Counted from the stretch's first letter, positions 50,296 through 59,446 are shown. The stretch: 64,000 nucleotides of DNA from Streptomyces sp. DSM 110735 (GCF_016482685.1 NZ_JACYHF010000006.1:62001-126000), one strand, 5' to 3'. A program made the numbers and translations. The notes: generated by a model not told the origin, from the letters alone.

Positions 50296-51639
50296 GTGAC
50301 CGTGAAGGACATCCTCGCCGCGATCCAGTCGCAGGACGCCACGTCCGCCGACTTCGCCGCCCTGCCGCTCCCCGACTCGTACCGCGCGATCACCGTGCAC
50401 AAGGACGAGACCGAGATGTTCGCGGGCCTCGAGACCCGCGACAAGGACCCCCGCAAGTCGATCCACCTGGACGACGTCCCGGTGCCGGAACTCGGCCCGG
50501 GCGAGGCGCTGGTGGCCGTGATGGCCTCCTCCGTCAACTACAACTCCGTGTGGACCTCGATCTTCGAGCCGCTCTCCACCTTCGGGTTCCTGGAGCGCTA
50601 CGGCCGCACCAACGAGCTGGCCAAGCGGCACGACCTGCCGTACCACATCATCGGCTCCGACCTCGCGGGCGTCGTCCTGCGCACCGGTCCCGGCGTCAAC
50701 GCCTGGAAGCCCGGTGACGAGGTCGTCGCGCACTGTCTGTCCGTCGAGATGGAGTCCTCCGACGGCCACAACGACACGATGCTCGACCCCGAGCAGCGCA
50801 TCTGGGGCTTCGAGACCAACTTCGGCGGGCTGGCGGAGATCGCGCTGGTCAAGTCCAACCAGCTCATGCCGAAGCCGGACCACCTGAGCTGGGAGGAAGC
50901 CGCCGCCCCCGGTCTGGTCAACTCCACCGCCTACCGCCAGCTCGTCTCCCGCAACGGCGCCGCGATGAAGCAGGGCGACAACGTGCTGATCTGGGGCGCG
51001 AGCGGCGGACTCGGCTCGTACGCCACCCAGTTCGCGCTGGCGGGCGGCGCCAACCCGATCTGCGTCGTCTCCAGCGACCAGAAGGCGGACATCTGCCGCT
51101 CGATGGGCGCCGAGGCGATCATCGACCGCAACGCCGAGGGCTACAGGTTCTGGAAGGACGAGCGGACCCAGGACCCCAAGGAGTGGAAGCGCTTCGGCAA
51201 GCGCATCCGCGAGCTGACCGGCGGCGAGGACATCGACATCGTCTTCGAGCACCCCGGCCGCGAGACCTTCGGCGCGTCCGTCTTCGTCACCCGCAAGGGC
51301 GGCACCATCACCACCTGCGCCTCGACCTCGGGCTACATGCACGAGTACGACAACCGCTACCTGTGGATGTCGCTCAAGCGCATCATCGGCTCCCACTTCG
51401 CCAACTACCGCGAGGCGTGGGAGGCGAACCGCCTGATCGCCAAGGGCAAGATCCACCCCACCCTGTCCAAGGTGTACTCCCTGGAGGACACCGGCCAGGC
51501 CGCGCACGACGTGCACCGCAACGCCCACCAGGGCAAGGTCGGCGTCCTGTGCCTCGCCCCCGAGGAAGGGCTCGGTGTGCGCGACGAGGAGAAGCGCGCC
51601 CAGCACATCGACGCGATCAACCGCTTCCGGAACGTCTGA
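50296..51639 (+). CDS. ccr: Crotonyl-CoA carboxylase/reductase
   Basis: Catalyses NADPH-dependent reductive carboxylation of crotonyl-CoA to (2S)-ethylmalonyl-CoA. It is the entry step of the ethylmalonyl-CoA pathway and a source of polyketide extender units. MDR fold, 447 aa. The CO2-binding residues known in Kitasatospora (Asn81, Phe170, Glu171, His365; from memory) correspond here to Asn81 (SVNYNS), Phe172-Glu173 (WGFETNFG) and His367 (GSHFANY). The NADPH motif is WGASGGLGSYATQ. GTG 50296 has GGAGG at 50284-50288. First gene of a five-gene operon. Confidence 0.96.
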   Translation: MTVKDILAAIQSQDATSADFAALPLPDSYRAITVHKDETEMFAGLETRDKDPRKSIHLDDVPVPELGPGEALVAVMASSVNYNSVWTSIFEPLSTFGFLERYGRTNELAKRHDLPYHIIGSDLAGVVLRTGPGVNAWKPGDEVVAHCLSVEMESSDGHNDTMLDPEQRIWGFETNFGGLAEIALVKSNQLMPKPDHLSWEEAAAPGLVNSTAYRQLVSRNGAAMKQGDNVLIWGASGGLGSYATQFALAGGANPICVVSSDQKADICRSMGAEAIIDRNAEGYRFWKDERTQDPKEWKRFGKRIRELTGGEDIDIVFEHPGRETFGASVFVTRKGGTITTCASTSGYMHEYDNRYLWMSLKRIIGSHFANYREAWEANRLIAKGKIHPTLSKVYSLEDTGQAAHDVHRNAHQGKVGVLCLAPEEGLGVRDEEKRAQHIDAINRFRNV

Positions 51640-51659
51640 CGGCAACGGAGGCCACACCC

Positions 51660-53687
51660 ATGACACAGCGTCAGAAGGACCGGCCGTGGCTCATGCGCAC
51701 GTACGCCGGCCACTCCACGGCGGAGGCGTCGAACGAGCTGTACCGGCGCAACCTCGCCAAGGGCCAGACCGGTCTGTCGGTCGCCTTCGACCTGCCCACC
51801 CAGACCGGCTACGACGCCGACCACATCCTCGCCCGCGGCGAGGTCGGCCGGGTCGGCGTGCCCGTCTCGCATCTGGGTGACATGCGCAGGCTGTTCCAGG
51901 ACATCCCGCTGGAGCAGATGAACACCTCGATGACGATCAACGCCACCGCCATGTGGCTGCTGGCGCTCTACCAGGTCGTCGCCGAGGAGCAGGGCGCGGA
52001 CATCACCCGGCTCCAGGGCACGACCCAGAACGACATCGTCAAGGAGTACCTCTCGCGCGGGACGCACGTCTTCCCGCCGGGACCCTCGCTCCGGCTGACG
52101 ACGGACATGATCGCGTACACGGTGTCCCACCTCCCCAAGTGGAACCCGATCAACATCTGCAGCTACCACCTCCAGGAAGCGGGCGCCACGCCGGTCCAGG
52201 AGATCGCGTACGCCATGTCCACCGCGATCGCCGTCCTGGACGCCGTGCGCGACTCGGGCCAGGTGCCCCAGGAGCGCATGGGCGACGTGGTGGCGCGCAT
52301 CTCCTTCTTCGTGAACGCGGGCGTCCGCTTCGTCGAGGAGATGTGCAAGATGCGCGCCTTCGGGCGCATCTGGGACCAGGTCACCCGCGAGCGGTACGGC
52401 ATCGAGAACCCCAAGCAGCGCCGGTTCCGCTACGGCGTCCAGGTCAACTCGCTCGGCCTGACCGAGGCGCAGCCGGAGAACAACGTCCAGCGGATCGTCC
52501 TGGAGATGCTCGCGGTGACGCTGTCGAAGGACGCCCGCGCGCGTGCCGTCCAGCTCCCGGCGTGGAACGAGGCGCTCGGTCTGCCCCGCCCCTGGGACCA
52601 GCAGTGGTCGCTGCGCATCCAGCAGGTCCTGGCGCACGAGAGCGACCTGCTGGAGTACGAGGACATCTTCGCGGGCTCGCACGTCATCGAGGCGAAGGTG
52701 GCCGCGCTGGTCGACGAGTCCTTCGCGGAGATGGCCCGGATCGAGGAGATGGGCGGCGCGATGGCCGCCGTCGAGTCCGGGTACCTCAAGGCGCAGTTGG
52801 TGTCCTCGCACGCCGAGCGGCGGGCGCGGATCGAGTCCGGCGACGAGAAGATCGTCGGCGTCAACATCTTCCAGACCACCGAGCCCAACCCGCTCACCGC
52901 CGACCTGGACACCGCGATCCAGACGGTCGACCCGGCCGTCGAGAACCGGGTGATCACCGCGTTGCAGCACTGGCGTGACACCCGCTACCAGCCGCCCTTC
53001 AACCACCCGCGCCCCTGCAAGGCGCTGGAGAAGCTGAAGGCAGCCGCCAAGGGCACCGAGAACCTGATGGAAGCCACGCTGGAGTGCGCCCGCGCCGGGG
53101 TCACCACCGGCGAGTGGGCGGGGGCGCTGCGCGAGGTGTTCGGCGAGTACCGGGCGCCCACCGGCGTCTCCTCCGCCCCCGTGGCGGTCCCCGCCGAGGC
53201 GGGCTCCGCGATGGCCGGGGTGCGCGCCCGGGTGGACGCCACCGCGCGCGACCTGGGCGTGGGCAAGCTGCGCTTCCTGGTCGGCAAGCCGGGTCTGGAC
53301 GGGCACTCCAACGGCGCCGAGCAGATAGCCGTGCGCGCCCGTGACGCCGGGTTCGAGGTGGTCTACCAGGGCATCCGGCTGACCCCGGAACAGATCGTGG
53401 ACGCCGCCCTCGCGGAGGACGTGCACGCGGTCGGGCTGTCCATCCTGTCCGGCTCGCACGCCCAGCTCGTCCCGGACGTCCTGGAGCGGCTGCGCGAGGC
53501 CGGCGCGCACGACATCCCGGTGATCGCGGGCGGGATCATCCCGAACGCCGACGCCGAATTGCTGAAGTCCGCCGGTGTGGCCGCCGTGTTCACCCCGAAG
53601 GACTTCGACATCACGGGAATCATCGGCCGTATCGTCGACGAGATCCGCACAGCGAACAAGCTCGACCCCCTGGAGGTCCCCGCATGA
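51660..53687 (+). CDS. ecm: Ethylmalonyl-CoA mutase (coenzyme B12-dependent)
   Basis: Rearranges (2R)-ethylmalonyl-CoA to (2S)-methylsuccinyl-CoA using adenosylcobalamin. It is 675 aa, a fused single-chain mutase (formerly called MeaA). The substrate barrel covers about residues 1-520 (RPWLMRTYAGHSTAEASNEL, DLPTQTGYDAD). The cobalamin domain covers about 540-670 with the lower-ligand motif LDGHSNGAEQ (D-x-H-x-x-G) and LSILSGSHAQLVP. Context next to ccr favours the ethylmalonyl over the methylmalonyl or isobutyryl substrate. The start is ATG 51660, 20 bases after ccr. Confidence 0.95.
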   Translation: MTQRQKDRPWLMRTYAGHSTAEASNELYRRNLAKGQTGLSVAFDLPTQTGYDADHILARGEVGRVGVPVSHLGDMRRLFQDIPLEQMNTSMTINATAMWLLALYQVVAEEQGADITRLQGTTQNDIVKEYLSRGTHVFPPGPSLRLTTDMIAYTVSHLPKWNPINICSYHLQEAGATPVQEIAYAMSTAIAVLDAVRDSGQVPQERMGDVVARISFFVNAGVRFVEEMCKMRAFGRIWDQVTRERYGIENPKQRRFRYGVQVNSLGLTEAQPENNVQRIVLEMLAVTLSKDARARAVQLPAWNEALGLPRPWDQQWSLRIQQVLAHESDLLEYEDIFAGSHVIEAKVAALVDESFAEMARIEEMGGAMAAVESGYLKAQLVSSHAERRARIESGDEKIVGVNIFQTTEPNPLTADLDTAIQTVDPAVENRVITALQHWRDTRYQPPFNHPRPCKALEKLKAAAKGTENLMEATLECARAGVTTGEWAGALREVFGEYRAPTGVSSAPVAVPAEAGSAMAGVRARVDATARDLGVGKLRFLVGKPGLDGHSNGAEQIAVRARDAGFEVVYQGIRLTPEQIVDAALAEDVHAVGLSILSGSHAQLVPDVLERLREAGAHDIPVIAGGIIPNADAELLKSAGVAAVFTPKDFDITGIIGRIVDEIRTANKLDPLEVPA

Positions 53688-54643
53688 CTGTCAACCGTCT
53701 GCGTCCGCGCCGCTCCTGTCTGGCGGTGCCGGGGAGCAACCCGCGCTTCCTGGAGAAGGCGCAGGGGCTGCCCGCCGACCAGGTCTTCCTGGACCTGGAG
53801 GACGCGTGCGCGCCGCTCGCCAAGCCCGAGGCGCGGCACACCATCGTCAAGTTCCTCAACGAGGGCGACTGGACGGGCAAGACACGGGTCGTGCGGGTCA
53901 ACGACTGGACGACCGAGTGGACGTACCGGGACGTCGTGACCGTGGTCGAGGGCGCGGGCCCGAACCTGGACTGCATCATGCTGCCCAAGGTGCAAAGCGC
54001 CGAGCAGGTGGTCGCCCTCGACCTGCTGCTCACCCAGATCGAGAAGACCATGGGCTTCGAGGTCGGCCGGATCGGCATCGAGGCGCAGATCGAGAACGCG
54101 CAGGGACTGAACAACGTCAACGCGATCGCCGAGGCGTCCCCGCGCCTGGAGACGATCATCTTCGGTCCCGCCGACTTCATGGCGTCGATCAACATGAAGT
54201 CGCTGGTCGTGGGCGAGCAGCCGCCCGGCTACCCGGCGGACGCCTACCACTTCATCCTCATGAAGATCCTGATGGCCGCCCGCGCCAATGACCTCCAGGC
54301 GATCGACGGTCCCTACCTCCAGATCCGCAACGTCGAGGGCTATCGCGAGGTCGCCCGGCGCGCAGCCGCGCTCGGTTTCGACGGCAAGTGGGTGCTGCAC
54401 CCGGGCCAGGTCGAGGCGTCCAACGAGATCTTCTCGCCCTCGCAGGAGGACTACGACCACGCCGAGCTGATCCTCGACGCGTACGAGTACTGCACGTCCG
54501 AGGCGGGCGGCAAGAAGGGCTCGGCGATGCTCGGCGACGAGATGATCGACGAGGCGAGCCGCAAGATGGCCCTGGTCATCGCGGGCAAGGGCCGCGCGGC
54601 CGGAATGCGGCGGACCAGCAAGTTCGAGATTCCGGAGGCGTGA
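53684..54643 (+). CDS. mcl: Beta-methylmalyl-CoA/malyl-CoA lyase (HpcH/HpaI, CitE family)
   Basis: Splits beta-methylmalyl-CoA into glyoxylate and propionyl-CoA, the last carbon-yielding step of the pathway. It is a 319-aa TIM barrel. Motifs are RSCLAVPGSNPRFLEKA at the start, FLDLEDACAPLAK with the Mg-binding acidic residues (about residues 33-45), IEAQIENAQGLNN and FGPADFMASIN (second metal ligand, about 165). The ATG overlaps the ecm stop (ATGA), so the two are coupled. Alternative CitE-type activities are less likely in this operon. Confidence 0.93.
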   Translation: MTVNRLRPRRSCLAVPGSNPRFLEKAQGLPADQVFLDLEDACAPLAKPEARHTIVKFLNEGDWTGKTRVVRVNDWTTEWTYRDVVTVVEGAGPNLDCIMLPKVQSAEQVVALDLLLTQIEKTMGFEVGRIGIEAQIENAQGLNNVNAIAEASPRLETIIFGPADFMASINMKSLVVGEQPPGYPADAYHFILMKILMAARANDLQAIDGPYLQIRNVEGYREVARRAAALGFDGKWVLHPGQVEASNEIFSPSQEDYDHAELILDAYEYCTSEAGGKKGSAMLGDEMIDEASRKMALVIAGKGRAAGMRRTSKFEIPEA

Positions 54644-54644
54644 G

Positions 54645-55157
54645 ATGCAGTTCGGGCGCACCTACGAGGAGTTCGAGGTCGGGGCCGTCTACAAGCACTG
54701 GCCCGGAAAGACGGTCACCGAGTACGACGACCACCTCTTCTGCCTCCTCACCATGAACCACCACCCGCTCCACATGGACGCCAACTACGCCGAGAGCACG
54801 ACCGACTTCGGCAAGAACGTGGTGGTCGGGAACTACATCTACTCCCTGCTCCTCGGCATGTCGGTGCCGGACGTGTCGGGCAAGGCGATCGCCAACCTGG
54901 AGATCGAGTCGCTGCGGCACGTGGCGCCGACCTTCCACGGGGACACGATCTACGGCGAGACGACCGTGCTCGACAAGTGGCCGTCGAAGTCGAAGAACGA
55001 CCGCGGGATCGTGCACGTGGAGACCAAGGGCTACAAGCAGGACGGCACCCTGGTGTGCGTCTTCCGCCGCAAGGTCATGGTGCCGACCGAGACGTACATC
55101 AAGGAGCGCGGCGGCGAGCAGCCGGGCCGTCCGGAACTCAAGGAGCAGGTGAAGTAG
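54645..55157 (+). CDS. mch: Mesaconyl-CoA hydratase (MaoC family)
   Basis: Hydrates mesaconyl-C1-CoA to beta-methylmalyl-CoA. Hot-dog fold, 170 aa, shorter than the Rhodobacter Mch (about 340 aa), so it probably works as a dimer of single hot-dog units. The MaoC signature is seen in TMNHHPLHMDANYAESTTDF (catalytic Asp/His, about residues 36-55) and VGNYIYSLLLGMSVPD. ATG 54645 is one base after the mcl stop. Position between lyase and dehydrogenase supports the assignment. Confidence 0.92.
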   Translation: MQFGRTYEEFEVGAVYKHWPGKTVTEYDDHLFCLLTMNHHPLHMDANYAESTTDFGKNVVVGNYIYSLLLGMSVPDVSGKAIANLEIESLRHVAPTFHGDTIYGETTVLDKWPSKSKNDRGIVHVETKGYKQDGTLVCVFRRKVMVPTETYIKERGGEQPGRPELKEQVK

Positions 55158-56363
55158 ATGGCGCGCCTCGCCCGGACCGCAGGTCTGACGGACATCCAGC
55201 GGGAGATCCTCTCCACCGTCCGCGACTTCGTGGACAAGGAGATCATCCCGGTCGCCACCGAGCTGGAGCACCGCGACGAGTACCCGCAAGCGATCGTCGA
55301 CGGCTTGAAGGAACTCGGCCTCTTCGGTCTGATGATCCCCGAGGAGTACGGCGGTCTGGGCGAGTCCCTCCTCACCTACGCCCTGTGCGTCGAGGAGATC
55401 GCCCGGGGCTGGATGTCGGTCTCCGGGATCATCAACACGCACTTCATCGTGGCGTACATGCTCAAGCAGCACGGCACGGAGGAACAGAAGTCCTACTACC
55501 TGCCGAAGATGGCCCTCGGTGACATCCGGGGCGCCTTCTCGATGTCGGAACCGGCGCTCGGCTCGGACGTGTCGGCCATCACCTCCAAGGCGGTGAAGGA
55601 CGGCGAGGAGTACGTCCTGAACGGCCAGAAGATGTGGCTCACGAACGGCGGCACGTCCTCCCTGGTCGCCGTCCTCGTCCGCAGTGACGAAGGACACCCC
55701 GAGGGCACCGCGCCCCACAAGTCGATGACGACCTTCCTGGTGGAGAAGGAGCCCGGCTTCGGCGAGGTCCGCCCGGGGCTCACGATCCCCGGCAAGATCG
55801 ACAAGATGGGCTACAAGGGCGTCGACACCACCGAGCTGATCATGGACGGTCTGCGCATCCCCGCCGACCGCGTGCTCGGCGGCGTCACCGGCCGGGGTTT
55901 TTACCAAATGATGGACGGCGTGGAGGTCGGGCGCGTCAACGTGGCGGCGCGCGGCTGCGGTGTCGCCCAGCGCGCCTTCGAACTGGGCGTCCAGTACGCA
56001 CAGCAGCGCCACACCTTCGGCAAGCCGATCGCCCAGCACCAGGCCATCCAGTTCAAGCTGGCCGAAATGGCCACCAAGGTCGAGGCCGCCCATGCGATGA
56101 TGGTGAACGCCGCACGCAAAAAGGACTCCGGGGAGCGAAACGACCTGGAGGCCGGGATGGCGAAGTACCTCGCCTCGGAGTACTGCAAGGAAGTGGTGGA
56201 GGACGCCTTCCGCATCCACGGCGGCTACGGATTCTCCAAGGAGTACGAGATCGAGCGCCTGTACCGCGAAGCGCCCATGCTGCTCATCGGTGAAGGCACC
56301 GCCGAGATCCAGAAAATGATCATCGGTCGCAGACTGCTCGAAGAGTACCGGTTCCAGGGCTGA
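55158..56363 (+). CDS. mcd: Methylsuccinyl-CoA dehydrogenase (acyl-CoA dehydrogenase family)
   Basis: FAD enzyme oxidising (2S)-methylsuccinyl-CoA to mesaconyl-CoA, 401 aa. The acyl-CoA dehydrogenase fold is clear: AFSMSEPALGSDVSAITSKA (FAD/substrate loop, about residues 130-149), QKMWLTNGGTSS, RHTFGKPIAQHQAIQFKLAEM and GYGFSKEYEIERLYREAP, with a Glu in GEGTAEIQK where short-chain members have the catalytic base (about 383). It starts directly after the mch stop. The Rhodobacter Mcd carries an N-terminal extension that is absent here. Two hairpins end the operon. Confidence 0.92.
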   Translation: MARLARTAGLTDIQREILSTVRDFVDKEIIPVATELEHRDEYPQAIVDGLKELGLFGLMIPEEYGGLGESLLTYALCVEEIARGWMSVSGIINTHFIVAYMLKQHGTEEQKSYYLPKMALGDIRGAFSMSEPALGSDVSAITSKAVKDGEEYVLNGQKMWLTNGGTSSLVAVLVRSDEGHPEGTAPHKSMTTFLVEKEPGFGEVRPGLTIPGKIDKMGYKGVDTTELIMDGLRIPADRVLGGVTGRGFYQMMDGVEVGRVNVAARGCGVAQRAFELGVQYAQQRHTFGKPIAQHQAIQFKLAEMATKVEAAHAMMVNAARKKDSGERNDLEAGMAKYLASEYCKEVVEDAFRIHGGYGFSKEYEIERLYREAPMLLIGEGTAEIQKMIIGRRLLEEYRFQG

Positions 56364-56375
56364 TTGTCCGGGGAC

Positions 56376-56431
56376 GGGGTGTTTTCTTCGTAGGGAAGAT
56401 CACACCCCGTCGACGGTCTTCAGCCGTCGAC
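56376..56431 (+). terminator. Double hairpin ending the ethylmalonyl-CoA operon
   Basis: First hairpin: GGGGTGT (56376-56382) with ACACCCC (56402-56408), plus an inner TCTTC/GAAGA pairing. Second: GTCGACGG (56409-56416) with CCGTCGAC (56424-56431) across a seven-base loop. They lie directly after mcd. Confidence 0.8.
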
Positions 56432-56444
56432 TCGGCTTCCTGGC

Positions 56445-56475
56445 TTGCCCAGTTGCGGCCCGCTCCCGGTACGAT
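56445..56475 (+). promoter_or_regulatory. Possible psd-pssA promoter
   Basis: TTGCCC (56445-56450) and TACGAT (56470-56475) are separated by 19 bases, slightly long for a vegetative promoter, between the operon terminator and psd. Confidence 0.35.
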
Positions 56476-56531
56476 CCCGGAAAGCCGCCGTCCCCCGTCA
56501 AGCGCGGCATCATCCGCTACGAAGGTCATCC

Positions 56532-57188
56532 ATGCCCCACAGCCAAACCTCTGCACCTCGCGACAGCCGGGCCGGCGTACGCCTCGCGCGCGGAGCATCG
56601 CCGTGGCTCCTCCCGACCGTCGCCACCGCAGCCCTCAGCCTGGCCCGCGCCCGCCGCTCGGGCGTCGCCAAGGCCGTCGCCGTTCCCGCCACCGCGCTCG
56701 CGGCGGGGATGCTGTGGTTCTTCCGCGACCCCGAGCGCGAGATCGCCACGGGCCGCGTCATCTCCCCCGCCGACGGTGTGGTGCAGAGCATCATGCCGTG
56801 GAAGGACGGCCGCACCCGCGTCGCGATCTTCATGAGCCCGCTGAACGTCCACGTCAACCGGGCGCCTCTCGCGGGCACCGTGACGTCGGTCGAGCACATC
56901 CCCGGCGGCTTTGTTCCGGCTTTCAACAAGGAGAGCGAGAACAACGAGCGCGTAGTCTGGCATTTCGACACCGAACTCGGCGACATCGAGATGATCCAGA
57001 TCGCGGGAGCGGTGGCTCGCCGTATCGTGCCGTACCTCCCCGAGGGGACGAAGGTCGAGCAGGGCGAGCGCATCGGTCTGATCCGCTTCGGCTCGCGTGT
57101 CGACCTCTACCTGCCCGAGGGCGTGGAGGTCGCGGTCGAGGTCGGTCAGAAGACCGTGGCTGGGGTGACTCGCATTGACCGTGATTGA
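56532..57188 (+). CDS. psd: Phosphatidylserine decarboxylase
   Basis: Makes phosphatidylethanolamine from phosphatidylserine with a self-generated pyruvoyl group. It is 218 aa, the short soluble-tail type found in actinobacteria and archaea. One or two hydrophobic segments lie at about residues 25-65, followed by WFFRDPERE, SPADGVVQS, FMSPLNVHVNRAP and GFVPAFNKESENNER. The self-cleavage Gly-Ser is in IRFGSRVDLYLP (about 193), in place of the LGST seen in E. coli. GAAGG precedes ATG 56532. It overlaps pssA by 14 bases. Confidence 0.94.
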   Translation: MPHSQTSAPRDSRAGVRLARGASPWLLPTVATAALSLARARRSGVAKAVAVPATALAAGMLWFFRDPEREIATGRVISPADGVVQSIMPWKDGRTRVAIFMSPLNVHVNRAPLAGTVTSVEHIPGGFVPAFNKESENNERVVWHFDTELGDIEMIQIAGAVARRIVPYLPEGTKVEQGERIGLIRFGSRVDLYLPEGVEVAVEVGQKTVAGVTRIDRD

Positions 57189-58029
57189 TCCGGAGACACA
57201 GGCGGGCTGGGTGCCCGAGGCCGACGCGGCCGACGACGAAGAGGAGATGCCTCTCTCTCTGCGCCTGTCGATAGCGGACACGCTGACGCTCGGCAACGCG
57301 ACCTGCGGGTTCATGGCGGTGTACTTCACCACCACGGGCATCCTCATCCCGCACCTCACCGGCAGCCAGGAATCCGGCATGGCCCGCCACAGCGCGGCCA
57401 CGGCGGTCATCCTGATGCTCTGCGCGGCGATCTTCGACCTGTTCGACGGTCTGGTGGCGCGCAAGCTGCGCTCCTCGCCGATGGGCGCGGAGCTGGACAA
57501 CCTCTCCGACCTCATCAGCTTCGGTCTGGCGCCGGCGTACTTCGTCCTGGTCTACGGCATGGTCGCGGACGACGCCCACCAGCGGGTGGCGGCGCTGGGC
57601 GCGATCGTGGTCCTGCTCGCGGTGGTCCTGCGTCTCGCGCGCTTCTCCTGCGTGACGATGAAGGACGGCATGTTCCAGGGGATGCCGTCGCCGTTCGGCG
57701 CGCTGACCGTCGTCTCGATCGTGCTCCTGGAGCTGCCCTTCGTGGCGACGCTCCTGGCCATCGTGGGCACCGCCTGGCTGATGGTGAGCCGGGTCGAGTA
57801 CCCGAAGCCGCGTGGCCGCCTCGCCGGTGCCGTGCTCGGCTGGATCGTCCTCTCGATGGGGCTCCTGGCCGCCTGGGCCTTCGACGCTCCGGGCGGACAG
57901 CTCCTCCTCCAGACGGGCTGCGCGCTCCAACTGGTGATGGGCGCGGTGATCCCCCTGTTCGCCACGGCCCGCCGGGTGAACAACTTCCGCGACAACCGCC
58001 GCGAGGCGCGAGCGGCGCAGCTCCCGTAG
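57175..58029 (+). CDS. pssA: CDP-diacylglycerol-serine O-phosphatidyltransferase
   Basis: Membrane enzyme that makes phosphatidylserine from CDP-diacylglycerol and serine and feeds psd. It is 284 aa with about eight hydrophobic segments. The CDP-alcohol phosphotransferase motif D-G-x2-A-R-x8-G-x3-D-x3-D is exact in DGLVARKLRSSP and GAELDNLSD (about residues 97-120). The start may be TTG 57175 or GTG 57181, both inside the psd coding end, so the two genes are coupled. The charged N-tail (ADAADDEEEMPLS) is cytoplasmic. Confidence 0.94.
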   Translation: MTVIDPETQAGWVPEADAADDEEEMPLSLRLSIADTLTLGNATCGFMAVYFTTTGILIPHLTGSQESGMARHSAATAVILMLCAAIFDLFDGLVARKLRSSPMGAELDNLSDLISFGLAPAYFVLVYGMVADDAHQRVAALGAIVVLLAVVLRLARFSCVTMKDGMFQGMPSPFGALTVVSIVLLELPFVATLLAIVGTAWLMVSRVEYPKPRGRLAGAVLGWIVLSMGLLAAWAFDAPGGQLLLQTGCALQLVMGAVIPLFATARRVNNFRDNRREARAAQLP

Positions 58030-58045
58030 CCCCGCCGGTCCAGCA

Positions 58046-58096
58046 GCAGACACCGAGGGCCCCGACCTGTGACAGGTCGGGGCCCTCGGTGTCTGC
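58046..58096. terminator. 24-bp perfect hairpin, bidirectional terminator
   Basis: Bases 58046-58069 (starting GCAGACACCGAGGG) are the exact complement of 58073-58096, with a TGA triloop. It separates the convergent pssA and glycerate kinase genes. Confidence 0.92.
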
Positions 58097-58118
58097 CCTT
58101 GGTCCAGGTGGTCCTCGC

Positions 58119-59267
58119 TCAGGTCAGGTGGTCCTCGGCCAGGCGGGTGGCCAGGCGTTCCAGGAGGGGACCCGCTTGGGCTCGGCAGCGGGATTCGTCC
58201 GGTTCGAGCGAGGTGAGGGGGTAGGCGCGGGTGATGCCTGCGGTGTGGAGGGCGGTGGGGGTCAGGGTCAGACGGCCGCAGACCGCCACCACCTCCTTGC
58301 CCGCCGCGCGGGCCGCCGCCGCGACTCCGGCGGGTGCCTTGCCGTGGAGGGTCTGTTCGTCGAGGGAGCCCTCGCCGGTGATGACCAGGTCGGCGCGGTC
58401 CAGCGCCGCCGCGAAGCCGAGGGTGTCCAGGACGACCTCGATGCCGGGCCGGAAGCGGGCGCCGAGGAGGAGGGCGGCGTAGCCGAGTCCACCGGCGGCG
58501 CCCGCGCCGGGGAAGGTCGCGAGGTCCGCCGCGCGCGGGACGGTGGCGGCGAGGACGGTCACGTAGTGGGCGAGGGCGGCGTCGAGGAGGGTCACGTCCG
58601 CCGGGGAGGCGCCCTTCTGCGGGCCGTACACGGCGGCGGCGCCCTGCGGACCGGTCAGCGGGTTGTCGACGTCCCCGGCGAGCACCAGGTCCACGGAGGC
58701 GAGACGGGGGTCGAGACCGGACAGGTCGGCACGGGCGAGGTCCGCGAGCGCGCCGCCGCCGGGCGCCACCGGCTTGCCGCCGCCGTCCAGGAGCCGCGCG
58801 CCGAGCGCCGTCAGCATCCCGGCGCCGCCGTCCGTCGTGGCGCTGCCGCCGACGCCGAACACGATGGTGCGCGCGCCCGCGTCCAGCGCGGCGCGGAGCA
58901 GCTCCCCGGAGCCGTACGTGGACGCCGTCAGCGGCGCCCGTACGCCCTCCGGCAGCCGCCGCAGCCCGCTCGCCTCGGCCATCTCCACGACGGCGGTGTC
59001 CCCGCGCACCGCGAAGGCGGCCGTCAGCGGCTCCCCCAGCGGTCCGGCGACCCGCGCCTCCAGCCGCTCGAACCCTGCCGCGAGCGCCGCGTCCACGGTG
59101 CCGTCCCCGCCGTCGGCCACCGGCAGCGCCTCCACCACCACGTCCGGCACCACCCGCCGCAGCCCCGCCGCGACCCGCCCGGCCACCTCGGCAGCCGTCA
59201 GCGACCCCTTGAACTTGTCGGCGGCGACCAGCACCCGCCGCCCCGTCCCCACACCGTCCACCACCAC
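58119..59267 (-). CDS. Glycerate kinase (GlxK/GckA family)
   Basis: Phosphorylates D-glycerate with ATP (glycerate-2-kinase type), 382 aa. Signature parts are VLVAADKFKGSLTAAEVA (about residues 11-28), VADGGDGTVDAALA (about 49-62), IVFGVGGSATTDGGAGMLTA (about 135-154), GAGAAGGLGYAALLLGA and DLVITGEGSLDEQT (about 290-303). GAGGGG lies upstream of the run of three GTG codons at 59267. It could return glyoxylate-derived glycerate, linked to the nearby pathway, to glycolysis. That link is inference. Confidence 0.93.
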   Translation of the reverse strand: MVVDGVGTGRRVLVAADKFKGSLTAAEVAGRVAAGLRRVVPDVVVEALPVADGGDGTVDAALAAGFERLEARVAGPLGEPLTAAFAVRGDTAVVEMAEASGLRRLPEGVRAPLTASTYGSGELLRAALDAGARTIVFGVGGSATTDGGAGMLTALGARLLDGGGKPVAPGGGALADLARADLSGLDPRLASVDLVLAGDVDNPLTGPQGAAAVYGPQKGASPADVTLLDAALAHYVTVLAATVPRAADLATFPGAGAAGGLGYAALLLGARFRPGIEVVLDTLGFAAALDRADLVITGEGSLDEQTLHGKAPAGVAAAARAAGKEVVAVCGRLTLTPTALHTAGITRAYPLTSLEPDESRCRAQAGPLLERLATRLAEDHLT

Positions 59268-59431
59268 ATGCCCCTCACTGTCCGGCGGTACGCCCGCCGC
59301 TGCGACCCTAAGGGCTGGGGACGGACTCCGTCCGTGCGGTACGACGCCGGTACGCCCCCAGCGCGTCGGGGTCCGTCCCCGCGCCCCGCAAGCCCCGCCG
59401 CGCCCCCTGTGCCCGCCGCCGCGCGCCTGGT

Positions 59432-59446
59432 TACGCTGCCAGGATG
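59432..59446 (+). promoter_or_regulatory. -10 element of a leaderless promoter for the Nudix gene
   Basis: TACGCT (59432-59437) is followed by six bases and the ATG at 59444, with no ribosome site. Confidence 0.5.
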
